Assembly (NCBI GenBank): GCA_900547595.1
Contig: URHE01000014.1
Span: 1 to 30,204 of the forward strand
Length of the DNA: 30,204 bases
DNA from: an uncultured Desulfovibrio sp.
Lineage (GTDB): Bacteria > Desulfobacterota > Desulfovibrionia > Desulfovibrionales > Desulfovibrionaceae
Reading direction: 5' to 3'
The notes under the pieces are model-generated. The model searched no databases and had not been told where the DNA came from. It saw nothing but the letters and a program-made list of their open reading frames with translations. The position numbers were made by a program, and so were the translations under genes. The number at the start of each line of letters is the position of its first letter. Positions within the stretch are counted from its first letter, which is position 1. Positions 23,426-30,204 of this stretch are shown here, piece by piece.

Positions 23426-23428
23426 AAA
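23400..23428 (+). promoter_or_regulatory. Sigma-70 promoter for the lipoprotein gene
   Basis: TTGTCA (23400-23405), 17 bases, then TATAAA (23423-23428) followed by AT. This is among the best promoters in the window. The second operator repeat overlaps it, so the XRE protein should block polymerase here. Confidence 0.7.
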
Positions 23429-23516
23429 ATTCTAAAATGTTGACGGCCAATGCCGTGTCTTACCGTTGGGGGACGTCTGCATCGCGTCTGAGGAGGCATA
23501 AGGGAGGAAAAGGAGC

Positions 23517-24014
23517 ATGAAGGAAATTTTAACCATCGTGAAATGGTCAGTGTTCAGGAAAATGATGTTCCTGGGAGTCGTGGCGGCAGTTCTTGTGGGG
23601 TGCGCCGCAGCGAAAAGCAATGTCCAAATGATTGATTCAAGGACCTTGCATGTGACTGCACGGGCAACTGGGATTGGTGATCGTTCTGATGTTCTCAGGT
23701 CTCTTTACACAGAAATCGCCACAGAAGCAGCTCAGCGAGGGTATTCCTATTTTGTGATTACAGGCAGCAAAAGCTATGATGATGTGCGTTTTGTTCATAG
23801 CCCGGGAAATGTGCAGTACAACTATTCATATAACCCTCTTTTCAAGCGCTATGAAGCTACTCGCCAGGAGCAGGAAAGCATCAGCCGTGAAGAGCGCCGA
23901 CCAGTGATGGAAGCCACTGTGCGACTGTATAAAACAGGAGAGATTGATCCTTCTCAAGAAGGAGTATGGGATGTCAATTCAATTTTGTCTGCAAACCAGA
24001 AAGTAGAGAATTAG
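23517..24014 (+). CDS. Putative lipoprotein, CC0125/CC1285-like
   Basis: A 165-residue secreted lipoprotein. A basic N-terminus and hydrophobic stretch (MMFLGVVAAVLV) lead to the lipobox LVGC, with Cys29 as the lipidated residue; Ala at +2 favours the outer membrane. The core, ARATGIGDRSDVLRSLY then ATEAAQRGYSYFVITG, resembles the CC0125-type lipoprotein family, where a similar 'RGYdYF' phrase occurs; this match is from memory. The start has AGGAG close by. Base composition is clearly lower in G+C than the flanking genes, with many A/T-ending codons, suggesting acquired DNA. A gene at 24066 follows after 51 bases. Confidence 0.75.
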   Translation: MKEILTIVKWSVFRKMMFLGVVAAVLVGCAAAKSNVQMIDSRTLHVTARATGIGDRSDVLRSLYTEIATEAAQRGYSYFVITGSKSYDDVRFVHSPGNVQYNYSYNPLFKRYEATRQEQESISREERRPVMEATVRLYKTGEIDPSQEGVWDVNSILSANQKVEN

Positions 24015-24065
24015 CCAGTAGTTAATAAATTCAATTCCAGATTTTTAATCTCATTGGAGGATATA

Positions 24066-24614
24066 ATGGGGAAAGGAGGCTATCATGGAGCATCAACCAT
24101 AGTGATTCCCGGAAGTCGCAAATGGCAAAGTGAAGACTTTTACGCATTACCGCTTGAGCCAAGATGGAAAGCATTGCTTCAGCGTCACGCACAGGCAGAT
24201 GCAGGACGACAGGGGAAACGGAGCGTTCCGGTCGAACGGCATATCAATGACAGTCACCTTCTGCGCGAAGCAATCATGGAACGCAGCCCTGCGCTGCTTG
24301 AAGCGACAATAGAACTCGTGGAAGCGAGGCGGTTTTGCCGGAAAAACGTCAATCTTTTCAGAGCATGGCTTACCCAGAAGGAAGTTCCATTTTGTCCGGG
24401 AACGGAGGAGCAACTGGTCGAGTTTTCGTGGAACAAAGCGCGAAAAATTGCGCGAGGGAGCGGTTTGAGGGCACGTTGGCCCCCCAAAGGGAAGAATCTT
24501 TCGCTTGGTGACTATGAGATTCTCAAACGAGTTTGTGGTGACGCGTTGCATGTCCTCCGCGTCACATATCCAAGCGAAAGAATCGTGCCTGTCATCTATA
24601 TCGATGATGAATAG
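24066..24614 (+). CDS. Hypothetical protein, 182 residues
   Basis: I do not recognise this protein. It is basic and soluble, with no signal peptide or membrane helix. Features: a Gly-rich start (MGKGGYHGASTIVIPGSRKW), a helical middle (LLREAIMERSPALLEATIEL, then VEARRFCRKNVNLFRAWL), an RARWPPKGKN stretch and an acidic end (YIDDE). The ATG at 24066 is preferred over TTG at 24054, since TTGGAGGA serves as its ribosome site. It shares the lower G+C of the lipoprotein gene and is probably in the same transcript. It ends 26 bases from the convergent glycosyltransferase. A role linked to a mobile or defence cassette is possible but unsupported. Confidence 0.65.
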   Translation: MGKGGYHGASTIVIPGSRKWQSEDFYALPLEPRWKALLQRHAQADAGRQGKRSVPVERHINDSHLLREAIMERSPALLEATIELVEARRFCRKNVNLFRAWLTQKEVPFCPGTEEQLVEFSWNKARKIARGSGLRARWPPKGKNLSLGDYEILKRVCGDALHVLRVTYPSERIVPVIYIDDE

Positions 24615-24640
24615 GCCATTGCGGGCAACGTCTCACGTTT

Positions 24641-25714
24641 TCATGCATTGCCCATCTCCAGCCTGCCTGTCCTGATGAACCCGTCCACCAGGCCGAAAAC
24701 CAGGTCGTTGCCGCAGAAGCTCCCCCTGGCGATGGCGGCGCGGAACTGCGGCAGGCGCGCCTCGAACGCGCGGAGCAGGTCCGGCTCCAGGCGCGGCAGG
24801 TCGGCCTGCATGCCATAGCCCAGGCGTTCCAGATACAGGGCGTTGAACCGCTGCTCCACCATGGCCCGGATGGGCAGGGAGAGGATGGGCTTGCCCAGAT
24901 GGAGGGCCTCGCCCATGAGCGTGTGCCCGCCGCCCTGGATGACGTAGGCGCAGCCCGCGAGCAGGTCGAGGAACTCCTCCTCGCTCTTGCGTTTGAAGAT
25001 GACATTGCCCTCCCGCCCTTCCTCGCGCGCATAGCCATAGACATAGCAGGTGCGCGCGGTGGCCGCGCGGAGGATGTCGATGAGCTTTCGGTGCGTGGAA
25101 TTGCTCTGGTAGACAAGCACATGCCCTTCGTCGCGCGGGCTGAGGCCGAGCACCCGCTCCCGGAGGATGGGCGGCGCGATGCGCGTGGTCGCGGCGTAGC
25201 GCGGCAACAGCGGCGGCGCATACAGGGAGATGATGAGGTTGGCGTCCGTGGGCCGGAAGAGCCAGCGGGGCGTGAGCCCCTGGAGGAAGGCGTCCCAGCG
25301 CATGTTGGCCGGCAGGTCATGGCGGCAGGACGTGATGATGTGCTGGTGGTCGAGCGTGAGGCAGGGCAGCCCGGCGCGTTCCGCCGCGCGCGGGACAAAA
25401 TACTCCAGGTCCGTCATGCAGACGTCGGGGCGGAAGCCGTCGATCAGGCGCAGGGCCTCGCCGATATGGCGTTCCCGGTGGAGGAGCAGCGGCACGGCCC
25501 GCGCTATGGTGGCGCCCAGGTCCACCTTGTAGTTCCGGAATACCGTGCCGAGATTGGGCAGGCGATGCACGCGAAATTCCGGCTCCAGCACGCGGGCCGC
25601 GTCATCGTTGGCCACAAAGAGGAAGTCGTGCTCCGGCAGACGGCGCGCCAGGGTCAGGCCGCGCATGGCGTGGCCGTGGCCTGTGCCGTGGATGCCGTAG
25701 AGGACGCGTGCCAT
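24641..25714 (-). CDS. GT-B glycosyltransferase, MJ1255/VC2487 type
   Basis: A 357-residue nucleotide-sugar transferase with the GT-B fold. The N-terminal glycine motif GIHGTGHGHAMRGLTLARRL is typical of the MJ1255 family, related to MurG. The C-terminal donor-binding region reads IQGGGHTLMGEAL, GKPILSLPI and QRFNALYLERLGYG. The likely role is adding a sugar to a cell-surface glycan or lipid; donor and acceptor are unknown. The length matches the family. The start at 25714 has AAGGAACC upstream. It is a lone gene with G+C like the main genome, bordering the AT-richer pair. Confidence 0.85.
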   Translation of the reverse strand: MARVLYGIHGTGHGHAMRGLTLARRLPEHDFLFVANDDAARVLEPEFRVHRLPNLGTVFRNYKVDLGATIARAVPLLLHRERHIGEALRLIDGFRPDVCMTDLEYFVPRAAERAGLPCLTLDHQHIITSCRHDLPANMRWDAFLQGLTPRWLFRPTDANLIISLYAPPLLPRYAATTRIAPPILRERVLGLSPRDEGHVLVYQSNSTHRKLIDILRAATARTCYVYGYAREEGREGNVIFKRKSEEEFLDLLAGCAYVIQGGGHTLMGEALHLGKPILSLPIRAMVEQRFNALYLERLGYGMQADLPRLEPDLLRAFEARLPQFRAAIARGSFCGNDLVFGLVDGFIRTGRLEMGNA

Positions 25715-25890
25715 GAAGGTTCCTTTTTGAGGGCCGGCCCCGTTGCGCGTGCCCGCGCGGTCGCGCCTGACGGCCCGGAAGGGACGGCGGTGCTAGGGTC
25801 TGGACCTATTAATGTGGCTGCTGGCTTGGAATGTGGCAGCTTATGCAATGCCACAATCATCCGTCAAAAACAGCCTTGCGTTGCTGTCCA

Positions 25891-25924
25891 TTTGCGTAAG
25901 CCGCGCTTCGCGCGGCAACGCAAA
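25891..25924. repeat. Long hairpin, 14 bp in two blocks
   Basis: TTTGCGT (25891-25897) pairs with ACGCAAA (25918-25924), and inside it GCCGCGC pairs with GCGCGGC around TTC (25900-25916), with a small internal loop between blocks. Confidence 0.65.
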
Positions 25925-26044
25925 CGCGCCTGCGGCGCGCCCTCCGGGTGGCTTTTGCGCTGGCCTGACGCGTTGCGGACGATGCCCGTACCTCGCTTCG
26001 CTCGAACGGGCACGGCGCTTCGCGCCGCCTCCGGTCGCGTCACT

Positions 26045-26096
26045 GGGCGATTTTTGTCGGTCATGTACTTAAGTACATTCCCTCCAAAAATCGCCC
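26045..26096. repeat. Large inverted repeat with central palindrome
   Basis: GGGCGATTTTTG (26045-26056) and CAAAAATCGCCC (26085-26096) are perfect complements. Between them lies a perfect 16-bp palindrome, ATGTACTTAAGTACAT (26063-26078). It ends 10 bases before the dispersed repeat. Such a structure suggests a mobile intergenic element or a protein-binding site. Confidence 0.7.
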
Positions 26097-26105
26097 ACCT
26101 CCTTG

Positions 26106-26188
26106 CCAGCGCCGAAAAATTCGTATTTTTTAGGATTCCGGCGGCGACAGCCCCCGCCCTGCGTTCCGCTCCGGGCGGACTTGCGGAA
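26106..26188 (+). repeat. Dispersed intergenic repeat, copy 2
   Basis: Matches the reverse complement of 16224-16304. Shared blocks are GCGC, AAAAATTC, ATTT, AGGA, GCGGC and the CCCCGCCC...CGGGCGG core, then GCGGAA. See copy 1. Confidence 0.65.
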
Positions 26189-26251
26189 GGGGTGCGTTGC
26201 CTTCCGGTTTCGGGAAGAGGAGAAAATACACAGGGCATTCACATTGGCATC

Positions 26252-26284
26252 CGTTTCTCTCACTGCAACGCAGTGAGAGAAACG
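26252..26284. repeat. Perfect 15-bp hairpin
   Basis: CGTTTCTCTCACTGC (26252-26266) and GCAGTGAGAGAAACG (26270-26284) pair without mismatch around AAC. No T-run follows, so it is not a classical terminator. Confidence 0.65.
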
Positions 26285-26489
26285 CGAACGGGGGTTTGGG
26301 GGCCAGTGGTCCCCAACGGGGTGCGGGGCGGCGCCCCGCAGGAGGCGATCGCCCTTTTCACCCGCCGCGCCGCGGTTTTTCGCCGCCGCGGGCTGGACTT
26401 TCCCGCGCGGATGTCCTATTTAGGAGCACTTCGGCTGTGGTCTTGCCGCGAGGCGAGGCCCGGAATTTCATCTGGAGGACGAAAGACCT

Positions 26490-26600
26490 ATGGCCCACAA
26501 GAAAATCGAGCGCAAGAAAGAGCTGGATCGCCGCCGCAAACGCCGCGCCGAGCGCATGAAGCTCCGCGCCCGCGAAGCGCGCAGCGGCCTCAAAGCCTGA
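26490..26600 (+). CDS. Small, very basic protein, 36 residues
   Basis: An ATG preceded by GGAGG at 10 bases opens a 36-residue frame rich in Lys and Arg: MAHKKIERKKELDRRRKRR, then AERMKLRAREARSGLKA, ending at TGA 26598-26600. Roughly half the residues are charged and it should be one long helix. The high charge and clean ribosome site argue for a real gene that binds nucleic acid, possibly ribosome-linked; this is inference. It lies upstream of the FmdB-type gene, purB and pyrE. I have an impression of similar small proteins in related genomes, but cannot confirm it here. Confidence 0.6.
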   Translation: MAHKKIERKKELDRRRKRRAERMKLRAREARSGLKA

Positions 26601-26816
26601 GGCCCGGTTTTTCCCCCGGCGGTGGGCGCACCGGCGCGCCGCCGGTTCTGACGGTTTCGCGTCAGTGGTCGAGATCAGGACGGCCGGCGCGCGCTTTTGC
26701 GTGCCCGGCGTTCTGTGCGTTTTTTTCAGGCCGCATCCCGGCGCCATGCGCGGCGGGACGGCGTCACCTCAACCGGAGGCGGCTCCCGGCCGCTGGTCGG
26801 GCCGAGTTTCTTCGCC

Positions 26817-27221
26817 ATGCCGATTTATGAATATCAATGTCCCAAGTGCGGGCGCGTCTTTGAGGAATGGGTCAAGGCGTCCGAAGCGCACCGGGAGGAA
26901 CCCTGTCCCGACTGCGGCACGCCCTCGCCGCGGATACTCTCGCGGACGTCCTTTGTGCTCAAGGGCGAGGGCTGGTATGTGAGCGATTACGGCTACCGCA
27001 AGGGCATCACCGAGGACGGGGGGTCCGGCGCCTCCGTGCCGGCCGAGAGCACGCCCACCACGCCCGCGACCCAGGGGGAAAAGGCCCTGGTGGCAAAGGA
27101 ACCGGCGGCCCCGGCCCCGACAACGGCGAAACCGTCCAGCTCCGGCGCCACCGCCGCCGCACCGGCGGCGAAACCCGCGGCAGCGGGCGCCACGTCCGCC
27201 AGTGCCGGCTCAACGGCCTGA
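26817..27221 (+). CDS. FmdB family zinc ribbon protein
   Basis: A 134-residue protein whose first 50 residues are an FmdB-type putative regulatory zinc ribbon: MPIYEYQCPKCGRVFEEW and PCPDCGTPSPRILS, with the paired CxxC motifs binding zinc. After YVSDYGYRKG comes an 80-residue low-complexity tail rich in Ala, Pro, Thr and Ser, typical of family members in GC-rich Desulfovibrio-like bacteria. The family was named from a formamidase regulator, but its role is not established generally. The start at 26817 is fixed by the conserved MPxYEYxC beginning, though no strong ribosome site is seen; the longer frame from 26697 is not used. purB follows after 18 bases. Confidence 0.87.
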   Translation: MPIYEYQCPKCGRVFEEWVKASEAHREEPCPDCGTPSPRILSRTSFVLKGEGWYVSDYGYRKGITEDGGSGASVPAESTPTTPATQGEKALVAKEPAAPAPTTAKPSSSGATAAAPAAKPAAAGATSASAGSTA

Positions 27222-27239
27222 TCCATTCACGAGGAAGGC

Positions 27240-28544
27240 ATGATAGAACGCTATACCCGGCCGGAAATGGGCCGCATCTGGACTCTGGAAAACCGCTACC
27301 GGGCATGGCTGGCCGTGGAGCTTGCCGTCTGCGACGCCTGGGCGGAGCTTGGCCGCGTCCCCGCTGAGGCCGTGGCCGTCATCCGCCGGAAGGCGGACAT
27401 CGACGTGGAGCGTATCCTCGCCATTGAGGAAGTCACGCGCCATGATGTCATCGCCTTTCTCACCTCCCTTGAGGAAAAGGTGGGGCCCGAGGCGCGGTTC
27501 ATCCATCTGGGCTGCACCTCGTCCGACATCGTGGACACGGCCAATGCCCTGCTGCTGGGGCAGGCGGGGGCGCTCATCCTGGCGGATCTGGACGCCCTGC
27601 TCGGCGCGCTGGAAGATTTGGCCCGGCGGCACAAGGGCGTGCTCTGCATGGGACGCACGCACGGCATCCACGCCGAGCCCACGAGTTTCGGCCTCAAGAT
27701 GGCCGGTTTTTACGCCGAATTTTCCCGGCACCGCCGCCGCGTCCGCGAAGCGCTGGAGAATGTGCGCGTGGGCAAGCTCTCCGGCGCGGTGGGGACCTAT
27801 GCCTTTGTCACGCCGGAGCTGGAAAAGCTGGCTCTGGACCGTCTGGGGCTCCGGGTGGACCCGCATTCCACCCAGATCGTCCAGCGCGACCGCTATGCCC
27901 AGTTCTTCACGGCCCTTGCCGTCATGGGCGGGGGCATCGAGCGCCTTTCCGTGGAGCTGCGCCATCTCCAGCGCACGGAAGTGCTGGAGGCGGAAGAGGG
28001 GTTCGGCAAGGGCCAGAAGGGTTCCTCGGCCATGCCGCACAAGAAGAACCCCATTTCCGCCGAGAATCTGTGCGGCCTCGCGCGCCTGTTGCGCGGCAAC
28101 GCCCTGGCGTCGCTGGAGGATCAGGCCCTGTGGCACGAGCGCGACATCAGCCATTCCTCGGTGGAGCGCGTCATCATGCCCGATTCGACCATCATCGCGG
28201 ATTACGCGCTGGCGCGGCTCACCCGCCTGCTCGGCGGCCTGGTGACGCATCCCGAGCGGATGCTGGAGAACATGGACCGTTCGTGCGGCCTGTACTTTTC
28301 GCAGCGGGTGCTCACGGCGCTGGTGGCCACGGGCCTGCCCCGGCAGGAAGCCTACGAGGCCGTGCAGCGCCTGGCCATGGAGAGCTGGCGCAGCCGCCGT
28401 CCCTTCCCGCAGCTGGTGGCCGCCGATCCGGCCATCTCGGCGCGGCTGGGCGCGGAACTGGCGGGCCTGTTCGATCCTTCCTTCTACCTGCGCCACGAGG
28501 ACGCCATTTTCGCGCGCGTCTTCGGCCCGGACGCGGAAAACTAG
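27240..28544 (+). CDS. purB: Adenylosuccinate lyase
   Basis: A 434-residue enzyme of the fumarase/aspartase superfamily acting twice in purine synthesis, splitting SAICAR and adenylosuccinate with release of fumarate. The signature GSSAMPHKKNP is at about residues 261-271; RTHGIHAEPTSFG and LGCTSSDIVDT are the other active-site motifs, the former with a catalytic His. The N-terminus MIERYTRPEMGRIW and the length fit the Bacillus/Thermotoga-type PurB. The start has GAGGAAGG at good spacing. It lies between the FmdB-type gene and pyrE, which begins 10 bases after its stop, so nucleotide genes are grouped here. Confidence 0.96.
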   Translation: MIERYTRPEMGRIWTLENRYRAWLAVELAVCDAWAELGRVPAEAVAVIRRKADIDVERILAIEEVTRHDVIAFLTSLEEKVGPEARFIHLGCTSSDIVDTANALLLGQAGALILADLDALLGALEDLARRHKGVLCMGRTHGIHAEPTSFGLKMAGFYAEFSRHRRRVREALENVRVGKLSGAVGTYAFVTPELEKLALDRLGLRVDPHSTQIVQRDRYAQFFTALAVMGGGIERLSVELRHLQRTEVLEAEEGFGKGQKGSSAMPHKKNPISAENLCGLARLLRGNALASLEDQALWHERDISHSSVERVIMPDSTIIADYALARLTRLLGGLVTHPERMLENMDRSCGLYFSQRVLTALVATGLPRQEAYEAVQRLAMESWRSRRPFPQLVAADPAISARLGAELAGLFDPSFYLRHEDAIFARVFGPDAEN

Positions 28545-28554
28545 CGGAGGCCCC

Positions 28555-29112
28555 ATGCTGGAGCGCAAGCGTCGCCTGGCCCGCATCCTGGTGGAAAAAT
28601 CCTACCGCGAGGGAGATTTCGTCCTCGCTTCGGGCCGCAGGAGCGACTACTATTTCGACTGCCGCGTCACCGCGCTTTCCGCCGAGGGCTCGTGGCTCAT
28701 CGGCTCGCTGTTCAACGACCTGCTGGCCGACCTCGCCATCCGGGGCGTGGGCGGCATGACCCTCGGCGCCGATCCGCTCGTTTCGGCCACCACGGTCATT
28801 TCCTGGGAGCGCGGGCGCCCGCTGCACGGGCTCCTGGTCCGCAAGGAGGCCAAGGGCCACGGCACGGGCCAGTTTGTGGAGGGGCTCGGCAATTTCGCCC
28901 CCGGCGACGCCGTGGCCATGCTCGAGGATGTGGTCACCACCGGCGGCTCGCTGCTGAAAGCCTGTGACCGGGTGCGCGACGCCGGATTGAACATCGCGGC
29001 TGTCTGCGCCATCCTCGACCGCGAGGAGGGGGGCCGCGAGGCCATCGCCGAAGCGGGCTACAACCTGCTGGCGCTTTTCACCCGCAAGGAGCTGGTGGAA
29101 CTTGCCCGCTGA
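28555..29112 (+). CDS. pyrE: Orotate phosphoribosyltransferase
   Basis: A 185-residue enzyme that joins orotate to PRPP to make OMP, step five of pyrimidine synthesis. The PRPP motif is MLEDVVTTGGSLL (about residues 122-134), and the flexible catalytic loop is VRKEAKGHGTGQFVEG (about 98-113). SGRRSDYYFDCR is the family N-terminal motif. The length is usual for short OPRTs. The start follows GGAGG by a short gap. It is co-linear with purB and overlaps the L,D-transpeptidase start by 11 bases. With pyrB and pyrC at 11-13 kb, the pathway is split between two loci. Confidence 0.94.
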   Translation: MLERKRRLARILVEKSYREGDFVLASGRRSDYYFDCRVTALSAEGSWLIGSLFNDLLADLAIRGVGGMTLGADPLVSATTVISWERGRPLHGLLVRKEAKGHGTGQFVEGLGNFAPGDAVAMLEDVVTTGGSLLKACDRVRDAGLNIAAVCAILDREEGGREAIAEAGYNLLALFTRKELVELAR

Positions 29113-30204
29113 ACGCGCCATAGGGCCGCTTGCGCCCGTCCTGCTGGCCTGCGCCCTGCTGGTGTTGCCGCTGCTTGCGCCGCTGTCGGCGCGGGCCGAC
29201 AACTGGCAGGCGAGCCTGCGCAACGAGGGACTGCCCTCGCGGCTTGTGGGCGTGGACAAGAAACGCAAGGAATTTCACTATTTTGAGAAAAAAAGCCCGT
29301 TCAAGCTGCGCTATACCTATCCCTGCGTGACAGGCCAGCTGGACGGCGACAAACAGCAGACCAACGACCTGCGCACGCCCGAAGGCGTGTATTTTGTGGA
29401 ATACAAGATCGCCGGCGGCCTGGACTTCCGGGAATATGGCGGCATCGCCTACACCCTGAACTATCCGAACCCCGTGGACCGTCTGCGCGGCAAGACCGGG
29501 CACGGCATCTGGATCCACAGCAAGGGCTTTGACCTCGTGCCCACGCGCGGGTGCGTGGCCATCGGCCTCAAGGACATCGCGGAGGTCGGCCCCCTGCTCA
29601 CACCGGGCACGCCCGTGGTGCTTGCCGAGGAATTTGACGCCGCGCGGCCGCCCGCGCCGGACGACGGCACGGCCGCGCGCCTGCGGGGCCTCATGCGCGA
29701 CTGGAGCCGGGCCTGGGCCTCCCGCTCGGCCGCCATGTTCGATTTTTACGATGCCCCGGCCTATTCCCGCGCCACCGAGGATTTTGGCGCCTTCCGCCGC
29801 AACAAGGAGCGGCTGTTCAAGATCCTTGGCTTCATCAAAATCTACAATCGCGAGATCCATGCCCTGGAGGGGCCCGGCTACTGGGTCACCTGGTCGGAGC
29901 AGTATTATACGGCCTCCAACCTTTCCACCGAGGGCATCCGCCGCCTCTACTGGCAGCGCGGCGGCGACGGCAGGTTCCGCATCGTGGGCATGGAATGGAC
30001 CCCCCGTGATGTGGGCATGCGCGCGGACTTTCAGCAGGGGCGTCTGGTGGCCGAGGCGCCGCGCGGCGTGACTTCGGACGCCGGCGGCGCGGACCCGGAA
30101 ATGCCGGTGCCCCCCCGGCTGGACATGCCGGAAGCCCCGGTCCAGACGCCCGTGGCCGCGACGGCTGTGGCGCGCCCGGAAGCCGCGGGAGCCGAACAGG
30201 CGCC
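29102..30204 (+). CDS. L,D-transpeptidase (YkuD) with C-terminal NTF2-like Cds6-type domain, 3' end cut by window
   Basis: A periplasmic peptidoglycan-linking or lipoprotein-anchoring enzyme; 367 residues are visible and the frame is still open. No ATG fits: the best start is TTG at 29102, inside the pyrE end, with AAGGAG ten bases before it. Residues 5-32 form a signal peptide with cleavage after SARA. The YkuD domain covers about 45-180, with HGIWIH (His134, His139) and the catalytic Cys151 in PTRGCVAI; the usual Ser before GC is replaced by Arg here. Residues about 205-305 (YDAPAYSRATEDFGAFRRNK, then YWVTWSEQYY) look like the Cds6-type NTF2 domain found after YkuD in proteobacteria. A Pro-rich tail follows. 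Confidence 0.85.
   Translation, partial: MPAERAIGPLAPVLLACALLVLPLLAPLSARADNWQASLRNEGLPSRLVGVDKKRKEFHYFEKKSPFKLRYTYPCVTGQLDGDKQQTNDLRTPEGVYFVEYKIAGGLDFREYGGIAYTLNYPNPVDRLRGKTGHGIWIHSKGFDLVPTRGCVAIGLKDIAEVGPLLTPGTPVVLAEEFDAARPPAPDDGTAARLRGLMRDWSRAWASRSAAMFDFYDAPAYSRATEDFGAFRRNKERLFKILGFIKIYNREIHALEGPGYWVTWSEQYYTASNLSTEGIRRLYWQRGGDGRFRIVGMEWTPRDVGMRADFQQGRLVAEAPRGVTSDAGGADPEMPVPPRLDMPEAPVQTPVAATAVARPEAAGAEQA

Larger units (their letters stand above)
25715..26489. other. Gene-free tract full of hairpins
   Basis: These 775 bases carry no credible gene; frames crossing them are Arg-rich and unlike proteins. Instead there is a row of inverted repeats: TGTGGCA/TGCCACA near 25833-25858, 25891-25924, 25925-25939 (CGCGCC-TGC-GGCGCG), 25984-26011 (GCCCGT/ACGGGC), 26013-26027 (CGGCGC-TTC-GCGCCG), 26045-26096, 26252-26284, 26296-26316 (TTGGGG/CCCCAA) and 26323-26339 (GCGGGGC-GGC-GCCCCGC). 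A dispersed repeat lies at 26106-26188. A weak promoter (TGGACT, 17 bases, TATTTA) at about 26393-26421 may serve the genes downstream. Confidence 0.6.

Noticed and set aside
25900..26340. CRISPR array or tRNA cluster in the hairpin tract
   Set aside because: Repeats are not identical or evenly spaced, and no TPsiC-like or anticodon-arm pattern was found.
24899..26830. 643-residue open frame on the plus strand
   Set aside because: It crosses the antisense of the glycosyltransferase and the whole hairpin tract; no domain and no ribosome site.

Overview
The window is about 30.2 kb of GC-rich DNA (well over 60% G+C by eye), densely packed with operons. The gene mix suggests a Desulfovibrio-type sulfate reducer (Desulfobacterota): a group-4-hydrogenase-like membrane complex, a TRAP transporter, a TauE/SafE anion exporter, a futalosine-type amidohydrolase candidate, and short Desulfovibrio-style gene spacing. 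This taxonomic guess rests on protein flavour and gene content, not on a marker gene. No rRNA, tRNA, CRISPR array or transposase was found.

Region 1 (1-7299, + strand) is an operon for a membrane-bound, complex I-related enzyme: two antiporter-like subunits (HyfB-like, cut by the window edge, and HyfF), HyfC/NuoH-like, HyfE, a fused NuoC-NuoD-type large subunit, and a fused ferredoxin-NuoB small subunit. The large subunit lacks all four cysteines that bind Ni-Fe, while the small subunit keeps its Fe-S ligands. This is therefore not a hydrogenase but an energy-converting hydrogenase-related (Ehr) complex, probably ion-pumping, with unknown electron donor and acceptor.

Region 2 (7296-10702, - strand) is a compact run: TauE/SafE permease, YitT-family membrane protein, amidohydrolase (possible aminodeoxyfutalosine deaminase), OsmC-family protein. 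The OsmC gene meets the Ehr operon tail to tail, with stops overlapping in a CTAG.

Region 3 (10912-14523, + strand) is a pyrimidine operon, pyrB-pyrC, followed by a 70-residue orphan and a MEMO1-family gene. It begins with a good promoter and a hairpin plus eight T's located before pyrB, which looks like an attenuator. A short ORF reads through this terminator into the pyrB start.

Region 4 (14544-19428) holds a secreted NTF2-like protein (-), a cysteine synthase-family enzyme (+) with an altered Asn loop, and uvrA (+), closed by strong terminators.

Region 5 (19485-22970, - strand) contains a 93-residue orphan and a complete DctP-DctQ-DctM TRAP transporter with a hairpin between dctP and dctQ.

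Region 6 (23030-24614) is a small, more AT-rich insert: an XRE-type regulator (-) and, divergently, a lipoprotein gene and an unknown gene (+). Two perfect 14-bp direct repeats lie in the shared promoter region and are probable operators.

Region 7 (24641-26489) has a GT-B glycosyltransferase (-) and a 775-base gene-free tract packed with hairpins, including a copy of a dispersed repeat that also occurs, inverted, upstream of uvrA.

Region 8 (26490-30204, + strand) contains a 36-residue basic protein, an FmdB-type zinc ribbon protein, purB, pyrE and a periplasmic L,D-transpeptidase that runs off the window. With pyrB and pyrC, the window carries three pyrimidine genes and one purine gene at two separate loci.
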